64,000 nt of DNA from Rattus norvegicus (taxonomy: Eukaryota; Chordata; Mammalia; Rodentia; Muridae), in the NCBI RefSeq assembly GCF_036323735.1, contig NC_086031.1, positions 35,832,225 through 35,896,224 on the forward strand, read 5' to 3'. Made by a program: the position numbers and the translations under genes. Positions within the stretch are counted from its first letter, which is position 1; every line of letters starts with the position of its first letter. Under the pieces are notes generated by a model, which was not told where the DNA came from, made no database searches, and worked only from the letters and a program-made list of their open reading frames with translations. Below are positions 36,190 to 45,917 of this stretch, piece by piece.

Positions 36190-36317
36190 CTCCCTATGCG
36201 ACTATGACTGTGCCTGAACTCACTATGTAGACCAGGCTGACTTTAAACTCACAGAAATATACCTGCCTTTGCCTTCCTAGTGCTGGGATTAAAAGTGTGC
36301 ACCACTATGCGCACCTT
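36190..36317 (-). mobile_element. B1 SINE, minus strand
   Basis: TGAACTCACTATGTAGACCA-GGCTGACTTTAAACTCACAG and TAGTGCTGGGATTAAAAGTG-TGCACCACTATGC are clear antisense B1. Confidence 0.92.
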
Positions 36318-36844
36318 GTATGCACACACTGATTGTAGTTTGGTAATTGTCCATCCCTTGACTGTTTTGTATGTTTGATTTCATAGATGGTGTTTACATA
36401 CATATGAGACACCCACATAAGCCACAGGGTCTAGTGTGTACAGGAATGGAGGAATCCACCTTTTGTGGATGCTTGAGATGGACAGTTTATTCTGGACGGA
36501 AATAAGACTGTCAAGTAATGTAATTAATTACTGTCAAACCTGGATCCAGGGCCTCTCCTCTGCACTGCTCCCTCTGTTCCTGCATGTACTACGTTCAGCC
36601 GAGTTTTGACCATGTAAATGCATCACCTCCTTTTAAAGTTAAGAGCCATCAAGTGACAAGTGTAATTTAAGCCAAATGCATAGATGGAAAGTATAGTTAT
36701 TTTAAAGTAAGCAATACAAAAATCATATACAAATTCAGAATTTATGAAACAATGTATTTTAAACACACCATGGAAGGCACGGTTTTAAAAGGGGTATTTG
36801 ATAGTTCTTTTGAGAAACAATCATGAGATCTTTTAACATGGCTT
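36318..36844. other. Nothing recognised
   Basis: Unassigned sequence. Confidence 0.5.
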
Positions 36845-36895
36845 TTATCTATATTTTATTATTTAACTGTATGTGTGTATGTGTATGAGCATGTG

Positions 36896-36937
<42 letters not shown>

Positions 36938-37065
36938 ACAGACATGCAAGTGCCATTGCAAACTTGTAGAGGTCAGAAGACAGCTTTGCTTCTAAGGTTC
37001 TAAAAATCAAGTTGAATGAGTTAAGGTGTGTGGCAAGCACCCTTATCCACTGAACCATCTTCCTG
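36845..37065 (-). mobile_element. B3-type SINE with (TG)n, minus strand
   Basis: Ends CACCCTTATCCACTGAACCA-TCTTCCTG, the antisense SINE head. It contains (TG)18 at 36900-36936 and the block TTGTAGAGGTCAGAAGACAG. Confidence 0.8.
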
Positions 37066-37399
37066 AACATGGTATGTCATGTATTTTCATATTTACTTTG
37101 GTATTTGTGTTCCTTTAAATAAAGAGAATCTTCTTATAGGAGACTATAACCATTCAAATATGAAACTCATTTTGTATAGCTTAGCATACTGTTCTTGAGA
37201 AATATAGGGAGAAGTCGCCTATTTCCTTTATAGTCAATGAACATGACTGAAAGAGGCTTTCAAGATTGCTCCTCTGGAAACAGTGAATAGAAATGGAAGA
37301 AGCTGATCAAGGAACCTGTGGCTGACTAGTTTTCACTTCATCGCTTGACATCAAACAACAGAATTTAAGGAAGACAACAGAGACAGGTCTCAGCTGTGG
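37066..37399. other. Nothing recognised
   Basis: Unassigned spacer. Confidence 0.5.
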
Positions 37400-37844
37400 T
37401 ACTTTTTTGCTGCTATTACAAAATATATGATCAAATCAACTTCAGAAGGAAAGAGTTTATGCTGGTTATGGTTTGTGTGTGCAGTCCGTCATATAGGGAA
37501 AGAACTTGGCAGATGCGAGTGATAACTGGCCACACTGTGTCTGCACAGAGTAGACAGAAAATAGGTTCTATATAGAACCTATAGTGGGCATTACATTTGT
37601 TGGTGAAATGCTTTCCACACAAGTCAGCAAGTTCCTAGAACTCACATAAAAAAGCCTTACATAGTAGCACACATCTGTATGTGCGAGGGGGCAGAGACAG
37701 GGGGATCTTTGAGATTTGCTACCCAGCCAGTATAACTGAGTCAGTGAACTCTACTTTCTATGCAAAATTCTGTCTCAAAAAGTAAGATGGAGAGGAAAAT
37801 ATCCAATGTCCGCTTTTGCCTCCACATTCTTGTTTACACCGCAC

Positions 37845-37902
<58 letters not shown>

Positions 37903-38125
37903 GAACACCCTCGCACACATGCATGCATACTCACACCTTCCCTCACATCACAGATAAAAAGGAAGTGAGGCTAGATTATAAAACCTCAAGTCTCCATGCC
38001 CCAGTGATCCAGTTCCTCCATAAAGGCTCTGGCCATAAAGGTTCTACAACTTTCCAAAGCAGTGGCAACTCTTGGAGGAGACATATGAATGTGAACACAA
38101 AGGGAGTTTCACATTCAAACCACAA
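37400..38125 (-). mobile_element. LTR-like repeat, minus, split by a B4
   Basis: 37400-37640 (TTTTGCTGCTATTACAAAAT, GGAAAGAGTTTATGCTGG) and 37965-38125 (CCTCAAGTCTCCATGCCCCA, ACATTCAAACCACAACA) are the 3' and 5' parts of one inverted LTR-like element. The B4 at 37645-37962 separates them, so the B4 is younger. Confidence 0.75.
37645..37962 (+). mobile_element. B4 SINE with (CA)n tail, plus strand
   Basis: CATAGTAGCACACATCTGTA, GGGGGCAGAGACAGGGGGAT, CTGTCTCAAAAAGTAAGATG, followed by (CA)n at 37841-37899. Confidence 0.82.
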
Positions 38126-39347
38126 CAGGCCCTGTTTGGCTTAACTTTGTTATTTTACAAATGAAAAAACTCTAAGGCTTAGGGACTTCCTTGAGGGATC
38201 TGCGAGTGATAAGGTTTCTGGAATTAGCTCCTAGCTTTGCTGTTCCCACATCCAGAGCTTTGTCCACAGGGAGCTCTCTCAGAGACTCAAAACAAATTCT
38301 GCAAACACAGCTTTGTACTCAGACAGAAGGGCCATGTCGGCCGGATCTCTCTAGATGCTTTTGTGGATAAACTGCATTAATGACCTCTCCCCTCTGAGAC
38401 CAGGCTGTCCTCTGCGAAGGAGCATGGTGTACTGCTTATCCCTTCCTGCCTGTAATTCCCACTTTCTTTTTTATGTGTCTGCGAGCTGAGTTTTGTTAGC
38501 CACATTTAGTTTTCAACCCTGTCTGCGATTGAATCTGTATGTCTTCCGTGGGCAGCCTCTCTCTCTTTCTGTCAGCTCTTACACGTTCTCTTTATCTTCC
38601 CTGTCATTAGATTCTGCACTCGCTGGAGTCTTTTCTCATTTGTAACCTACCATTTGATTTTATTATTTTCTCTCGGTCTCAGCCTCATTTTGAGTAATGT
38701 GTTTTCCTTGTACTCTTTTTCTCTCAGGAAAATAAAGAGGAAATACAAGACAGAAGGGAAAAAACCATCCATATGATGGGGAGTGAGAAACAAATTCTCA
38801 GCTTGGCTGTAGCTGCGGCCTTCTCTTCGTTCTTCCACTCTATAAAAGACCTCGGATTACTCACGAATCTTTAAACATTATTTTCCAGTTAATTAACAGA
38901 TGCTTTAACATGCTTTTTATCTACTTAAAGCACCACCCAAGAAAAAGGTCAATATAAATCAAGAAACAAAAAAAAAATCAAGAAGAGCTTGTGTTAATAA
39001 ATTCAAGCTTCCTTGTGCTGCAATGTATTATTAAACTTATAACTTTGATGTAACTCTTATTACATAGTACATTAACTGGTATATCTGTAAGATGGTTGTC
39101 TTTGAAATAAATCACGGGCTATGTTCCTTGATATCTTGCTGATGAATTGGTGATTTCGGATCTGCATAATTGAAATGTTTCCATGACATTTGGTGACATC
39201 TTACATTCTGATCCCATACATTGCAATCTGGGTAGCCTGGTTAGGAGGATGGCTTCCAAAAGACTTCATAAGATTTATAAAGGTTACATTTGCAGAGACA
39301 CAGAAGAGCAAAGGAGTGAGATTAGTATTATGTTTTAATGATTTGTT
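38126..39347. other. Nothing recognised
   Basis: A 1.2-kb stretch without named repeats; candidate unique sequence. Confidence 0.5.
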
Positions 39348-39465
39348 GGAACAGGAGAAATGGCTCAGTAGCTAAGGATGTGTAACGCTCTAACAGAGAA
39401 ATTTTGGTTCACAACGCCCATGTTGGGCAGCTCACAACTTCTTACTTATAGATCTAGATTCAGTG
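39348..39465 (+). mobile_element. Truncated B3-type SINE, plus strand
   Basis: ACAGGAGAAATGGCTCAGTA head and TTGGGCAGCTCACAACTTCT. It stops where the next repeat begins. Confidence 0.78.
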
Positions 39466-39720
39466 GAGCACTTATTTGGAATTATCATGTCAACGAATTA
39501 GTCTGTGATCGCAGAGCAAAGGCATGGAGGTAGGAACAGCTGAGAGCTTACATCTTGATCTACAAACAAGAAGCAGAAAGAACACACCAGGAATGATCCA
39601 CATCTTTTGAATCCTCTCCAAAACCTCACCTCCTCACACTTCCCGAACAGTTCTAACTACCGGGAACCAAGCGTTTAAACCTATGAGCCTATGTGGACCA
39701 TTTCAGCTCAAAGCACAGTA
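39466..39720 (-). mobile_element. LTR-like repeat, 5' part, minus strand
   Basis: GCAAAGGCATGGAGGTAGGA-ACAGCTGAGAGCTTACATCT, TTCCCGAACAGTTCTAACTA and AACCTATGAGCCTATGTGGA are the inverted landmarks. Confidence 0.82.
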
Positions 39721-39764
39721 GATGCAGCTCACAGATATAAAGAAAAGTCACTTTTACCAATCAC

Positions 39765-40735
39765 CAGACAGGATTGAAAAAAGTATAAATCATAACTACA
39801 GTAATCAATATCAGTGGACTGGATAGAGACTATCCAAGAGGAGGAATAAGTTCAGGGGATGGCAAGAAGATTGCAGGAAACCTGTCATGGTTAATGGGAA
39901 TATAAGCCATTCACTCAGTATGGAAACAATTCAAACATTCCTCAAACTATTAAATATGAAACTACTATATAAATGCGGCAATAGCACTGTTGAGAATATA
40001 TCTATTAGTTGCATATTTAAAGGATTATACTAAAGTCAGTATCTCAGAAAGGAATATTATTCGCATATTTATTTATATTCATTAATGTATCTCTATTTAT
40101 GGAATTCTTATTCTACAGGCATCACGTGGAGGACATAGGACAATTTAACAGCTTTCTTCTGTCATGAGGGTTCCATGGATTGAATTCAGGTCATTAGATT
40201 TGAGGGCAAATGTCTTTGTTGGTTAATTTGTCTCACTGATACCGTTTTATGTAAATTAAAGCACTAGTCACAATAGAAAGCTGTTGAAATAATTGGGTTC
40301 ATCAATAGATCAATGGATAGAGAATTTGTGGTTGATATATTCAATAGAATGGAATTAAGTATTAAATACAAGTCAATAGTATTAAAAGGGAAAATGTGTC
40401 ACTGGTGACAATAGAGCTCAGTCTGATAAGCCAGGCAGAAAGCACAAATCATGTGTAATTTAAATTCAATCCAAGAGCAGAGAGATGATTTCTAGGAGTT
40501 CGGGTATCAGGGAGGAAATTAGTCTAAAAGAACATACCTTCTTATAAGATCAGCTAAGTATAGGGATTGGGTGTCCAACATAGCTGGTAGAGTGTGTATT
40601 GATTCAATGATGATGACTGTATAGAATAGTATGTACATTACATCATCACAGTCTACAGTTTGATCATGTATAGTGATTTTCAATGAAATAATCTGATTTT
40701 TAACTGTATTATGATTAAAAGATAAAAAGAAATGA
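39765..40735 (+). mobile_element. Ancient L1 (L1M-like), plus strand, split by a SINE
   Basis: 39765-40069 (CAGTATGGAAACAATTCAAA-CATTCCTCAAACTATTAAAT) and 40236-40735 (TTCATCAATAGATCAATGGA, CTGATAAGCCAGGCAGAAAG, and an AT-rich 3' UTR) follow the ORF2 C-terminus to 3' UTR order of old mammalian L1s. No frame is left. Confidence 0.72.
40070..40235 (-). mobile_element. SINE (B3/RSINE1 type), minus, inside old L1
   Basis: GGCATCACGTGGAGGACATA-GGACAATTTAACAGC and GGATTGAATTCAGGTCATTA match the antisense SINE body. Confidence 0.65.
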
Positions 40736-40740
40736 AGTAA

Positions 40741-40993
40741 CTTAAAAACATGCATGTGGGTACCTGTGTACCTGTGTACATGTGGGACATACCATGTGTC
40801 CTGCTCTATACCCTGTTCCTAATTCCATTGATACAAGGTCTGTCCCTAAATCTGCAGCTAAACTGGCATCCAGTAAGCCCCTGGCCATTCTTATATCTCC
40901 ATTCCCTACAGCACTAGGGTTACTGAGCAGCATGGTCCTGCCTGGCTTCGTGTATCCGTACTGGATACTTGAACTCAGAGTGCCATGTTCTTT
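40741..40993 (-). mobile_element. B4-like SINE, minus strand, left half
   Basis: GCATGTGGGTACCTGTGTAC, ACAGCACTAGGGTTACTGAG, TCCTGCCTGGCTTCGTGTAT and ACTTGAACTCAGAG follow antisense B4. The expected last ~40 bases (ACCCGACCACTGAACATTTCC) are found at 44557-44585, so the 3.5-kb chimeric retroposon split this SINE. Confidence 0.7.
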
Positions 40994-41007
40994 CAATCAG
41001 CATTCTT
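40994..41007. repeat. 14-bp target-site duplication, left copy, of the chimera
   Basis: CAATCAGCATTCTT; matches CAGTCAGCATTCTT at 44543-44556 with one mismatch. It merges with the T-tract (A-tail) of the element. Confidence 0.88.
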
Positions 41008-41016
41008 TTTTTTTTT

Positions 41017-42269
41017 CAGTTCACCTAAATATATTCTTTTTTTTTAATTTAGAGAATACTTTATTGGTTTTTGTAATCAAACCCACATAGATAAGACCTT
41101 ACATATTTAATACAGTGCGTTACTCCTGTACAAATGGAAAAAACTTAAGTTAAACATTTCTAGACCAATATGGCTGTTAATTTCTGTACAGTGCCAACTC
41201 AACACAGTAAACGGGGATACTTTTTTCCAAAGTTGACAGCACAGCTAAAGTTTCCAAAAATTCAAATTATATATCTGTATATATATATTTATATTTATAT
41301 AAAAAGACCAATAATAGCAGTGTGTTATGCATCAACAGCAGCAACAGCTTTTCCAGGTTCTGCAGTCATCTGAACAAAACTGTAGAGACATCCAGCACAC
41401 TCCATTAAAAAAAAAAGTAAAAAACAAAACCCGAGAAAACAGCACAGTTCTGTTACTCTTGTGGTACCTGGCACCATTTTTTTTTAAATTAGCTTCTCAA
41501 TCATCATCTGGAAAGAAAACATTCTGAGCAACATCATTAAAAACAGCTCTGATAAAGCACGGTCACTACTACGTATCATAAAGCAGGTACAAGCTATTTT
41601 ACATCCACAGAGGTATGATACAGTACTGTCCTACATCTATAATACTAGAGGATACAATGTAAAAGGCATTATTTGAGACTTGATTCTACTTTTCCAGCAG
41701 AGGGCCGAAAGGATGGTGTGACACAGCTTTGTAAAGAAACATACTCTAGACAGGATTTCCTTTCACTAGTGGCACAGTTCTAAGGATTCATTCTCTCCAT
41801 GAATGTCAGCTAAAACCGTTATTAAAAAAATGAAATATCCCTAAAACAAAACCGTATAACCACCGGATTCACATGAAGATGACCTAGTGGTGACAAGCTG
41901 GACCTCACCTTACCAACAAGCTATCAAATCTGTTATGTTTAAACAGTGAGACCTCCAAGGAAGGAGATGCCAAGTAGTGCTTCAAAGCTTCGGACCACAA
42001 TCAAACACAGCATCCTTTTCAACAGAAGCAGAAGCTCATCTGAATATGCTCAAGGATGCTGACATCAACATTTAATCATCTCCTCACTCATCCAGGAAGA
42101 AGGGGAGATCAGTTACTACTGTACTTTATTGTGTTCAACCAAATCACCATGTTACAAAAATAGCAAGCTGCCATAATAAAAAGTAAGGCTCCTCTATCCA
42201 GCACCAGATAGCATCATTTTACTTTCAAGCCTAGAAATTGCACACTTGTATATAAACCAACCGAAGATG
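41017..42269 (-). other. Processed 3' UTR-like segment of an unidentified mRNA
   Basis: Reading minus from 42269 (CATCTTCGGTTGGTTTATAT...), no long frame is present. It is U-rich with ATTTA-poor, TATATA and TGTACAG motifs typical of conserved vertebrate 3' UTRs, an internal AATAAA (about 42127-42132), a terminal AATAAA (41060-41065), an A9 tract, then 20 more bases (GAATATATTTAGGTGAACTG) and the A11 tail. I do not recognise the source gene. The first 76 bases happen to extend the ORF2 frame to a stop just before 42194. Confidence 0.75.
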
Positions 42270-42610
42270 AGGATTGAGAGTTCATCTTGGTGGATTTTTC
42301 CTTTGATGAATATGAAGTGTCCTTCCTTACCTTTTTTGATGACTTTTAATTGAAAATTGATTTTATTTGATATTAGAATGGCTACTCCAGCTTGCTTCTT
42401 CTGACCCTTTGCTTGGAAAGTTGTTTTCCAGCCTTTCACTCTGAGGTAGTGTCTGTCTTTGTCTCTGAGGTGTGTTTCCTGTAGGCAGCAGAATGCAGGG
42501 TCCTCATTGCGTATCCAGTTTGTTAATCTATGTCTTTTTATTGGGGAGTTGAGGCCATTGATGTTGAGAGATATTAAGGAATAGTGATTATTGCTTCCTG
42601 TTATATTCAT
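42194..42610 (-). pseudogene. Truncated L1 ORF2 (endonuclease N-terminus) with foreign tail
   Basis: ATG at 42608-42610, same start as in the 61-6999 element. Residues 1-114 match the endonuclease, including E45 in QETHL. The frame then crosses the breakpoint at 42269/42270 and reads about 25 foreign residues to a stop. D147, N149, D207 and the SDH motif are absent, so no nuclease activity is expected. An in-frame TTG at 42664 could lengthen the frame, but no upstream ATG supports it. Confidence 0.9.
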
Positions 42611-42669
42611 ATTTGGATGTGAGGTTATATTTGTGTGCTTTTCTTCTCTTTGTTTTGTTGCCAAGACGA

Positions 42670-43791
42670 TTAGTTTCTTGCTTCTTCTAGGGTATAGCTT
42701 GCTTCCTTATGTTGGGCTTTACCATTTATTATCCTTTGTAGTGCTGGATTTGTAGAAAGATATTGTGTAAATTTGGTTTTGTCATGGAATATCTTGGTTT
42801 CTCCATCTATGTTAATTGAGAATTTTGCAGGATACAGTAACCTGGGCTGGCATTTGTGTTCTCTTAGGGTCTGTATGACATCTGTCCAGGATCTTCTGGC
42901 CTTCATAGTTTCTGGCGAAAAGTCTGGTGTGATTCTGATAGGTCTGCCTTTATATGTTACTTGACCTTTTTCCCTTACTGCTTTTAATATTCTTTCTTTA
43001 TTTTGTGCGTTTGGTGTTTTGACAATTATGTGACGGGAGGTGTTTCTTTTCTGGTCCAATCTATTTGGAGTTCTGTAGGCTTCTTGTATGTCTATGGGTA
43101 TCTCTTTTTTTAGGTTAGGGAAGTTTTCTTCTATGATTTTGTTGAAGATATTTACTGGTCCTTTGAGCTGGGAGTCTTCACTCTCTTCTATACCTATTAT
43201 CCTTAGGTTTGATCTTCTCATTGAGTCCTGGATTTCCTGTATGTTTTGGACCAGTAGCTTTTTACGCTTTACATTATCTTTGACAGTTGAGTCAATGATT
43301 TCTATGGAATCTTCTGCTCCTGAGATTCTCTCTTCCATCTCTTGTATTCTGTTGGTGAAGCTTGTATCTACAGCTCCTTGTCTTTTCTTTTGATTTTCTA
43401 TGTCCAGGGTTGTTTCCATGTGTTCTTTCTTGATTGCTTCTATTTCCATTTTTAATTCCTTCAACTGTTTGATTGTGTTTTCCTGGAATTCTTTCATGGA
43501 TTTTTGCGTCTCCTCTCTATGGGTTTCTACTTGTTTATTTATGTTTTCCTGGAATTCTTTCAGGCATTTTTGCGATTCCTCTCTGTAGGCTTCTACTTGT
43601 TCTCTAAGGGAGTTCTGCACGTCTTTCTTGAAGTCCTCCAGCATCATGATCAAATATGATTTTGAAACTAGATCTTGCTTTTCTGGTGTGTTTGGATATT
43701 CCATGTTTATTTTGGTGGGAGAATTGGGCTCCGATGGTGCCATGTAGTCTTGGTTTCTGTTGCTTGGGTTCCTGCGCTTGCCTCTCGCCAT
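42670..43791 (-). CDS. L1 ORF1 protein, intact (373 aa)
   Basis: An uninterrupted frame from MARGKRRNPSNRNQDYM to ...SYTLEEARN. Parts in order: basic N-terminus (1-45), coiled coil (about 45-205) with two 22-residue repeats at 65-108, RRM-like domain from about residue 192 (RRSNLRIIGIEE), then the C-terminal domain with REKGQVTYKGRPIRI and YPAKFS. Unlike the copy at 4743-5915 it keeps the last 13 residues. The family protein forms trimers that bind and chaperone L1 RNA. It is preceded by its own L1 5' UTR and followed by a foreign 3' UTR with a polyadenylation signal, so an ORF1-only transcript is conceivable. Expression is not shown by the sequence. Confidence 0.93.
   Translation of the reverse strand: MARGKRRNPSNRNQDYMAPSEPNSPTKINMEYPNTPEKQDLVSKSYLIMMLEDFKKDVQNSLREQVEAYREESQKCLKEFQENINKQVETHREETQKSMKEFQENTIKQLKELKMEIEAIKKEHMETTLDIENQKKRQGAVDTSFTNRIQEMEERISGAEDSIEIIDSTVKDNVKRKKLLVQNIQEIQDSMRRSNLRIIGIEESEDSQLKGPVNIFNKIIEENFPNLKKEIPIDIQEAYRTPNRLDQKRNTSRHIIVKTPNAQNKERILKAVREKGQVTYKGRPIRITPDFSPETMKARRSWTDVIQTLREHKCQPRLLYPAKFSINIDGETKIFHDKTKFTQYLSTNPALQRIINGKAQHKEASYTLEEARN
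43468..43599 (-). repeat. ORF1 length-variable region, two 66-bp units
   Basis: Residues 65-86 and 87-108 are two 22-residue units (QVEAYREESQKC... and QVETHREETQKS...). One full unit and a 7-residue internal duplication fewer than at 5505-5723. Confidence 0.9.
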
Positions 43792-44542
43792 CAGATTATC
43801 TCTAGTGTTACTTTGTTCTGCTGTTTCTGACAGTGGCTAGACTGTCCTATAAGCCTGTGTGTCAGGAGTGCTGTAGACCTGTTTTCTTGTTTTCTTTCAG
43901 CCAGTTATGGGGACAGAGTGTTCTGCTTTCGGGCGTGTAGTTTTTCCTCTCTACAGGTCTTCAGCTGTTCCTGTGGGCCTGTGTCTTGAGTTCACCAGGC
44001 AGGTTTCTTGCAGGGGAAAAGTTGGTCCTACCTGTGGTTCCAAGGCTCAAGTTTGCTCGTGGGGTACTGCCTAAGTCCTCTCCGCAGCGGCAGCAACCGG
44101 GAAGATCTGTGCCGCTCTTTCTGGGAGCCTCCGTGCACCAGGGTTCCAGATGGCGTTTGGTGTTTTCCTCTGGCGTCTGGATGTGCACAGAGTGCAGTCT
44201 CTTCTGGTTTCCCAGGCGTGTCTGCCTCTCTGAAGGTTTAGCTCTCCCTCCCACGGGATTTGGGTGCAGAGAACTGTTTATCCGGTCTGTTTCCTTCTGG
44301 TTCTGGTGGTGTCTCAGGTGCAGGGGTCCTGCCGCTCCTGGGCCCTCCCCTACGGGAGCCCAGAGGCCTTATACAGTTTCCTCTTGGGCCAGGGATGTGG
44401 GCAGGGGTGGGCAGTGTTGGTGTTCTCCTCCGCTCTGCAGCCTCAGGAGTGCCCACCTGACCAGGCGGTGAGGTCTCTCTCCCACGGGGTTTGGGAGCAG
44501 AGAGCTGCTGCGTGCCGGGATCCGCGGGGGTGGGACTTCCCT
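43792..44542 (-). promoter_or_regulatory. L1 5' UTR (partial monomer) of the chimera
   Basis: Closely similar to 5916-6660 of the full L1, including TTTCCTCTTGGGCCAGGGAT and the GC-rich CpG-bearing block. It ends inside the monomer at GGGACTTCC (equivalent to about 6660). Confidence 0.88.
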
Positions 44543-44556
44543 CAGTCAGCATTCTT
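44543..44556. repeat. 14-bp target-site duplication, right copy, of the chimera
   Basis: CAGTCAGCATTCTT; one mismatch to 40994-41007. Followed by the remainder of the split B4 (44557-44585). Confidence 0.88.
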
Positions 44557-45770
44557 ACCCGACCACTGAACATTTCCTTTTTGGCAGCAAAAATATAATA
44601 ACATAAACAGTTCCTATGATTTAAATGGCTTTCAGTGTAACAATTGCCTAATAACAGTAAATTTACACAGCGCCATGTTCCTGTCTCTTGCTACACCTTA
44701 AATTTGTGTCTTCACTTTCAAAATAAAAGACTCAGCACAAAATACTCCCTGGGAGCAAAGAATGCTGGGAAATCATCTAATATGTTTCCCAGAATTGCTC
44801 AGTGAGGTAACTCACCTGCATATCCCAGCCCATGAGGTAGTGTTTTGGTAAAACAGGCTTGTCAGACATTTTATCTCTTTGAGGAATCATTTTATTTTAC
44901 TAGGCCATTGATTAAAGTCAACGAAGATACAGCCTCTGCCCTTGTTATCTTTTACTGTTGAAATCAAATCAGAGAATCAATAAAACTAAAGGAAAATAAA
45001 TCTTTTAAATCCATTTGCAGTTGACATCTTCAAGGAGAAACTAGCAGGGGGATATTTACTGCTGTTGCCAGAGGAGCCGATGCTTCCTCTGTTTCACATC
45101 TTTCTTTGCAAAGGAAATGAACGAGAGCAGCTTTCATCCTCGCATCCCTGCAGGTAAGGAGTCGAAGTCCTCTCTGTAAAATTACACTCCTCTCAACTTA
45201 AGGCCGGGAGAGGACTTAGTCTGTGTGAATGTGAGGACCTGTGGTCCTTTTCACAGAAGCTGTATAACCAAGCCTGGACTGGTGGCCCATTCATCCCAGC
45301 CCTGTGGGGACAGAACTCCTTGGACCTCACTAGCCAATCAGCCTAGCCGAATCCATGAGCCCCGGGTTCAGCACTTTCTTTCCTTTGTGATAAAATCTCC
45401 TGAGGAAAATCAACGTAGGAAGAGAACTGTGTTTTTATTCCAGTTCTAGAAGGGAAACAGCCGAGTATGGTGGGAAAGCGTGGTAGGAGAAGCAGGAAGT
45501 TGGGTGATCAAATTTAATGTGTACACAGGAAGCAAAGAAGAGGAAACATGGCTTGAATATAGATATATCCCAGAGACCTTTCTGCAACGCGGCTCTACTT
45601 CCTGAAGAAACGCACAATGTTCTGAAGCAGCTTTCCCGACTAGAGGCAAAGTGTTTAAACACAGGATTCTGTGGGACATTTTTTATTAAAGGCACAGCAC
45701 TCTGTCTTAAAGAGTAAGATAGTGATAGAAGACATCTAGTGTCCATCCACCTGTGGCCTCCATATGGGTG
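44557..45770. other. B4 remainder, then unassigned sequence
   Basis: 44557-44585 completes the split B4. After that I recognise no repeat until 45771, so this is candidate unique sequence. CTGCAG/GTAAGGAGT at about 45148-45162 is a splice-donor-like string without further support. Confidence 0.5.
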
Positions 45771-45832
45771 CACGCGTGTGCGCGCGCGCGCACACACACA
45801 CCCACACCCACCACCCCCCCCCACACACACAC
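45771..45832. repeat. Alternating purine-pyrimidine tract (CG)n(CA)n
   Basis: CACGCGTGTG then (CG)5, (CA)n, CCCACACC and a C9 run, ending in (CA)n. The first 30 bases alternate strictly. Confidence 0.95.
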
Positions 45833-45917
45833 TTTCTGTCTAACTTTTATGACTGAATTATGTCTGTAGAGGACAGTGGAAATGGACTTGGTAGTGTGAG
45901 GAATACCAACATCTAAA

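Larger units (their letters stand above)
41006..44542 (-). mobile_element. Chimeric retroposon: L1 5' half fused to cellular mRNA 3' UTR
   Basis: In element order: L1 5' UTR (44542-43792), ORF1 (43791-42670), start of ORF2 (42610-42270), then at 42269/42270 an abrupt change to about 1.25 kb of non-L1 sequence ending with AATAAA (41060-41065) and A-tracts (41037-41045, 41006-41016). One 14-bp duplication flanks the whole, and both ends lie within one B4-like SINE, so L1 and non-L1 parts arrived together. Normal L1 insertions lose the 5' end and keep the L1 3' end; this is the reverse. In the complete L1 (around 4311) the bases after the breakpoint are AAATATC, so no GT splice donor exists there. 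A template switch of the reverse transcriptase from an mRNA to an L1 RNA explains the structure best. An L1 truncated within a gene's 3' UTR and transcribed with it is the alternative. Confidence 0.88.

Noticed and set aside
41170..41527. Plus-strand frames of 66-67 codons
   Set aside because: Antisense to the processed 3' UTR segment; no domain.
42611..42664. Upstream start for ORF2 of the chimera at 42664
   Set aside because: The codon is TTG; ATG at 42608-42610 matches the start used in the complete L1.
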